Assembly: GCA_038214295.1 (NCBI GenBank)
Contig: JBBQSA010000008.1
Span: 1 to 64,000 of the forward strand
Length of the DNA: 64,000 nucleotides
Reading direction: 5' to 3'
Source of the DNA: SHZI01 sp038214295
Lineage (GTDB): Bacteria; Pseudomonadota; Gammaproteobacteria; Steroidobacterales; GCA-2729495
In this document: in pieces, positions 61,371 to 64,000 of the stretch
How the letters are laid out: every line of letters begins with the position of its first letter
Numbering within the stretch: the stretch's first letter is position 1
Notes under the pieces: model-generated
What the model saw: the letters and a program-made list of their open reading frames with translations, nothing else
Databases searched by the model: none
Told to the model about the DNA's origin: nothing
Translations under genes and position numbers: made by a program

Positions 61371-61410
61371 AGCCGCCACCCCCCGATCGCAACGCCAGGA
61401 GCCGATTCCA

Positions 61411-61560
61411 ATGCTCGAAACCATCGCCGTCATACTTCTCGTCCTGTGGGCCCTGGGCCTCGTCACCTCCTACACGATGGGCGGTTTCATCCACATCCTC
61501 CTGGTCATCGCGCTCGTCGTCATCGTGATTCGGGTGATCCAGGGCCGGAGGGTGTTGTAG
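61411..61560 (+). CDS. Lmo0937-family small membrane protein
   Basis: A 49-residue protein, MLETIAVILLVLWALGLV then TSYTMGGFIHILLVIALVVIVIRVI, with two membrane helices joined by YTMGG. This is the characteristic pattern of the lmo0937-type (DUF5670) small membrane proteins, function unknown, often stress-related. AGGAGCC lies ten bases upstream of the ATG and the stop is directly followed by the next gene. Confidence 0.85.
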   Translation: MLETIAVILLVLWALGLVTSYTMGGFIHILLVIALVVIVIRVIQGRRVL

Positions 61561-61782
61561 ATGGACACCGCCAGAATCGCAGGCATCGCCTTGCTGGTTG
61601 CCGGCATCCTTGCCCTGGCCTACGGCGGCTTCAGCTACACGAAGGACACCCAGAAGGCGAAGCTGGGGCCCATCGAGCTGACGGTAAAGGACACGAAAAC
61701 GGTCAACATCCCCGTCTGGGCCGGCGTGGCGGCGCTGGTGGCCGGTGGGGCGCTGCTGCTGACTGGTGCGCGGAAGTCCTGA
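61561..61782 (+). CDS. Small two-helix membrane protein
   Basis: A 73-residue protein beginning immediately after the preceding stop codon. Two membrane helices (IAGIALLVAGILALAYGGFSY and VWAGVAALVAGGALLLTGA) flank a short charged region that includes KLGPIELTVKDTKTVNIP. It resembles DUF3185-type small membrane proteins, but the assignment is loose. Co-transcription with the lmo0937-family gene is very likely. Its stop lies in a 14-base tandem repeat. Confidence 0.8.
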   Translation: MDTARIAGIALLVAGILALAYGGFSYTKDTQKAKLGPIELTVKDTKTVNIPVWAGVAALVAGGALLLTGARKS

Positions 61783-61817
61783 GTGCGCGGTCCTGAGTGC
61801 GCGGTCCTGAGTGCGCG
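61776..61817. repeat. Three perfect 14-base tandem repeats
   Basis: GTCCTGAGTGCGCG is present three times without change (61776-61789, 61790-61803, 61804-61817), followed by GTC. The first copy contains the TGA stop of the upstream gene, and the third ends just before the stop of the convergent Crp-like gene. It is likely a slippage-prone repeat. Confidence 0.9.
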
Positions 61818-61819
61818 GT

Positions 61820-62542
61820 CTAGGGCCGCGCGACTTCGGGCAACAGCCGGTCGAATTCCTGCTTGACCACCCCGTAGCACTCGCAGGCGTAACTTTCCAG
61901 CTTTTTGCGGTCCGTGACGGTGATCCTTCCACGGCTGTAGTTGATCAGGCCGGCCTTCTGCAGCTTGCCGGCGGATTCAGTCACGCCCTCCCGGCGCACA
62001 CCCAGCATGTTGGCGATCAGTTCCTGGGTCATCACCAGCTCGTTCGAGGGCAGGCGGTCCAGGCTGAGCAGCAGCCAGCGGCACAGCTGCTGCTCCACCG
62101 AGTGATGCCGGTTGCAGACCGCTGTCTGGCCCATCTGGGTGAGCAGCGCCTGCGTGTAGCGCAACAGGAGCCGCTGCATCGATGTCGCCCGCAGGAATTC
62201 CTCCGTGAGGAGCTTCCCCGGCAGCCGGTAAGCGGTGCCGGCACTCTGGACAACGCCCCGGCTCGGCGTCGTCTCGCCGCCCATGAACAGCGCCACCCCG
62301 ACCATGCCCTCGTTGCCGACAATTGCGATCTCGGCGGAATGGCCATCCTCCATCACGTACAGCAGGGAAACGATACAGTTGGCCGGGAAGTACACGTGCT
62401 GCAACTTGGTGCCAGATTCGTACAGCACCGTGCCGAGCGGCATCGGCACCTGCTCAAGGTGCGGCTCCACCCGCTCGTAGGCGTCTTCGAGCAGGGCGGC
62501 GAGCAGCCGGTTGTCACGGGGCGTCGGCGTGTTGATTGGCAT
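61820..62542 (-). CDS. Crp/Fnr-family transcription regulator 2
   Basis: A 240-residue regulator from ATG 62542, preceded by GGGGAGG; a longer in-frame start at 62587 is less likely. The beta roll (LGTVLYESGTKLQHVYFPANCIVSLL, EIAIVGNEGMVG) and winged HTH (IANMLGVRREGVTESAGKLQKAGLINYSRGRITVTDR) are closely similar to regulator 1, as is the C-terminal ACECY element. The cAMP-binding Arg-Ser motif is not seen. It faces regulator 1 across the small membrane-protein genes. Confidence 0.9.
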   Translation of the reverse strand: MPINTPTPRDNRLLAALLEDAYERVEPHLEQVPMPLGTVLYESGTKLQHVYFPANCIVSLLYVMEDGHSAEIAIVGNEGMVGVALFMGGETTPSRGVVQSAGTAYRLPGKLLTEEFLRATSMQRLLLRYTQALLTQMGQTAVCNRHHSVEQQLCRWLLLSLDRLPSNELVMTQELIANMLGVRREGVTESAGKLQKAGLINYSRGRITVTDRKKLESYACECYGVVKQEFDRLLPEVARP

Positions 62543-62602
62543 ACGGCCTCCCCAGGGCTTAGGCGCCTGAGCCTGTGCATTGAGCATAGTCCTCCGGACA
62601 GC

Positions 62603-62618
62603 TGTCCGCTACCGAACA
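62603..62618. promoter_or_regulatory. Operator-like site upstream of Crp-like gene 2 and the DUF4398 gene
   Basis: TGTCCGCTACCGAACA carries the same core as the other two sites and forms the best dyad of the set (TGTNCGNTANCGNACA). It overlaps a perfect 12-bp palindrome GGACAGCTGTCC (62597-62608). It lies in the 179-base divergent gap, 61 bases upstream of the Crp-like ATG and about 104 bases upstream of the DUF4398 gene. Confidence 0.6.
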
Positions 62619-62721
62619 CACCTGGCGCAAGGGTTATGTACGCCCCCGCACAGACCCGGACGCCGCTGGGCCGCATGCTAAACTCATAAGAAGCCGCTCA
62701 TCGGCTTTGGGGACAACGAAT

Positions 62722-63135
62722 ATGCGTAATGCAACAAGAAACCGGCGTCGCCTGCATCTCGGCACCGCGCCGCTGGCCGGCGCGCTGCTGCTGGTCGGTG
62801 CCTGCGCCTCGGCGCCATTGGCTCCGACCGCCTCGCTGGACGCGGCCCGGGTGGCAATTGCGAACGCCGAGCGCGTGGATGCCGGCCGCTACGCCGGCGT
62901 GGAGCTGGGCGAGGCCCGGGAGAAGCTGGCGGCCGCGAATACCGCGGCTGGCAAGAAGGACGTCAAGGACACGGACATGATCACCGCCGGTCGGCTCGCT
63001 GAGCAGGCCCGGGTGGAAGCGGAGCTGGCCTCCGCCAAGACAGAGCAGGCCAAGGCTACCGCCATCAACAGCCAGCTCAGCAGGGACGCCAGCGCCCTGA
63101 CCGAAGAAATGCAGCGCGCGGGAGACCAGCGATGA
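62722..63135 (+). CDS. DUF4398 domain lipoprotein
   Basis: A 137-residue exported protein with a lipobox LVGAC (Cys28) and a helical DUF4398 domain: SLDAARVAIANAERVDAGRYAGVELGEAREKLAAA, with more charged heptad-like helix to the end. DUF4398 proteins are of unknown function and commonly precede OmpA-like genes. Its last four bases overlap the next ATG (ATGA). Expected to sit in the outer membrane facing the periplasm. Confidence 0.88.
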   Translation: MRNATRNRRRLHLGTAPLAGALLLVGACASAPLAPTASLDAARVAIANAERVDAGRYAGVELGEAREKLAAANTAAGKKDVKDTDMITAGRLAEQARVEAELASAKTEQAKATAINSQLSRDASALTEEMQRAGDQR

Positions 63136-64000
63136 ACACCCATAGAACCAGCCGTATCTTTCCGGCCCCGACGATCCTGGCCTCAGCCGCCGTCCTGCTG
63201 GCGATCGCCGGCTGCGCCACGACGCCGATGAGCCCGCCGGGCGCTGCCGACGCACGCGCCAAGCTGACCCGGCTCCAGTCCGATCCGAACCTGGTCAATC
63301 GCGCGCCGGGCGCGCTGAAGGAAGCCGAAGCGGCCGTCCGCACAGCCGAACAGCCGATCAGCAAGGACGAAGCGCTGGGGGCCCACCGGGTCTACATGGC
63401 GGACCGCAAGGTTGAGATTGCGGCGGCGGCTGCCGCGACCCGCTACGCGGAGGACCAGCGCTCGGTGCTGGAGGCCCAGCGAAGCCGGGCGCGTCTCGAC
63501 GCCCGCACCCAGGAGGCCGACGCGGCCCGTGCCGATGCAGAGGCCGCACGCAAGGCGGCAGCGCTGGCCAGCGGCGACGCCGAAGCGGCGCGAGCCGCCG
63601 CGGCTGACGCCAACAGCGACGCCGCCGAACTGCAACGGCAGATTGCCGAGATGCAGGCCGAGGTGACAGACCGGGGCCTGGTGCTGACCCTGGGCAACGT
63701 GCTGTTCGCCACGGGCAAGTCGGACGTCAAGGTGGGTGCGGCCAGCAATCTCAACAAGCTGGTGACGTTCCTGGAAAAGTACCCCGACCGGACTGCCGCG
63801 ATCGAGGGCCACACCGACAACGTCGGCAGCGACTCGTCCAACCAGGCGCTTTCCCAGCGCCGCGCGGAATCGGTACGCGCCTACCTCGTGCAGCAGGGCA
63901 TCAGCGCCCGGCGGCTCACGGCGATCGGCATGGGTGAGGGTGATCCGGTGGCGGACAACGACACGACCAGCGGCCGCCAGCAGAATCGCCGGGTGGTGGT
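63132..64000 (+). CDS. OmpA-family lipoprotein with N-terminal DUF4398-like helix, 3' truncated
   Basis: Begins at ATG 63132, overlapping the DUF4398 gene, and is still open at the window end. It has a lipobox AIAGC (Cys28), a DUF4398-like helical segment (LVNRAPGALKEAEAAVRTAE), an Ala/Arg/Glu-rich coiled coil (about residues 110-180), then the OmpA C-terminal peptidoglycan-binding domain (LTLGNVLFATGKSDV, AAIEGHTDNVGS, QALSQRRAESVRAYLVQQG). It should tether the outer membrane to peptidoglycan. Only the last few residues are missing. Confidence 0.93.
   Translation, partial: MNTHRTSRIFPAPTILASAAVLLAIAGCATTPMSPPGAADARAKLTRLQSDPNLVNRAPGALKEAEAAVRTAEQPISKDEALGAHRVYMADRKVEIAAAAAATRYAEDQRSVLEAQRSRARLDARTQEADAARADAEAARKAAALASGDAEAARAAAADANSDAAELQRQIAEMQAEVTDRGLVLTLGNVLFATGKSDVKVGAASNLNKLVTFLEKYPDRTAAIEGHTDNVGSDSSNQALSQRRAESVRAYLVQQGISARRLTAIGMGEGDPVADNDTTSGRQQNRRVV

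Noticed and set aside
62638..62651. Fourth copy of the Crp-island operator (GTACGCCCCCGCAC) before the DUF4398 gene
   Set aside because: It fits the outer parts of the dyad but lacks the central TA and the CGCTACCG core, so I did not count it as a site.

Overview
The window is a contiguous, gene-dense, GC-rich piece of a Gram-negative chromosome around the replication origin. The order rpmH-dnaA-dnaN-recF-gyrB with rnpA-yidC-mnmE running the other way, an E. coli-like yibN-grxC-secB-gpsA block, heptose (gmhB) and Tat/TrkAH genes, NtrBC control of glnA and an aa3-type cytochrome oxidase cluster all point to an aerobic gammaproteobacterium outside the Enterobacterales. I cannot place it to family. 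I saw no tRNA, rRNA, CRISPR array or transposase gene.

Layout. 1-3.5 kb: a truncated secreted protein and a HAF-repeat protein, both ending in a thrombospondin-3/dockerin-like tail, flank an MscS channel. 3.6-13.6 kb: origin block (mnmE, yidC, rnpA, rpmH on minus; dnaA, dnaN, recF, gyrB on plus), with a perfect DnaA box before dnaA, an AT-rich dnaA-dnaN gap and two parS-type centromere sites inside recF. 13.6-18 kb: plsC, gmhB, glyS, glyQ. 18-22.8 kb: nitrogen module with two NtrC enhancer sites, a consensus sigma-54 promoter, glnA, a DUF4124 gene, ntrB and ntrC. 22.9-27 kb: class 1B dihydroorotate dehydrogenase, trmL, gpsA, secB, grxC, yibN. 26.6-35.9 kb: envC, a CtpA-type protease, a diguanylate cyclase, HIT and hotdog proteins, murI, a DUF1330 protein, a POT transporter, tatABC and dtd. 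36-42.3 kb: a five-gene peptide-type ABC importer interrupted by an inverted cyclophilin gene and closed by a perfect 39-bp inverted repeat. 42.3-47.3 kb: trkH, trkA, uvrD. 47.3-55.7 kb: cytochrome c oxidase structural and assembly genes. 55.8-59.4 kb: bioC, bioB, comF, ubiA. 59.5-64 kb: an envelope-stress-looking island with a glycine-zipper protein, two paralogous Crp-like regulators facing each other around three small membrane-protein genes, then a DUF4398 lipoprotein and an OmpA-like lipoprotein cut by the window end.

The most notable signals are the two parS sites in recF, one of which occupies the -35 region of a gyrB promoter; a recurring operator-like sequence (GTNCGCTACCGNAC) upstream of both Crp-like genes and the PA2779-family operon; the 39-bp perfect palindrome forming the end of the last ABC transporter gene; the absence of any ordinary start codon for ntrB; and the shared dockerin-like tails of the first and third genes. 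Most other genes are ordinary housekeeping genes. Starts were chosen from family alignments remembered, Shine-Dalgarno sequences and overlaps; many genes here use GTG or TTG.
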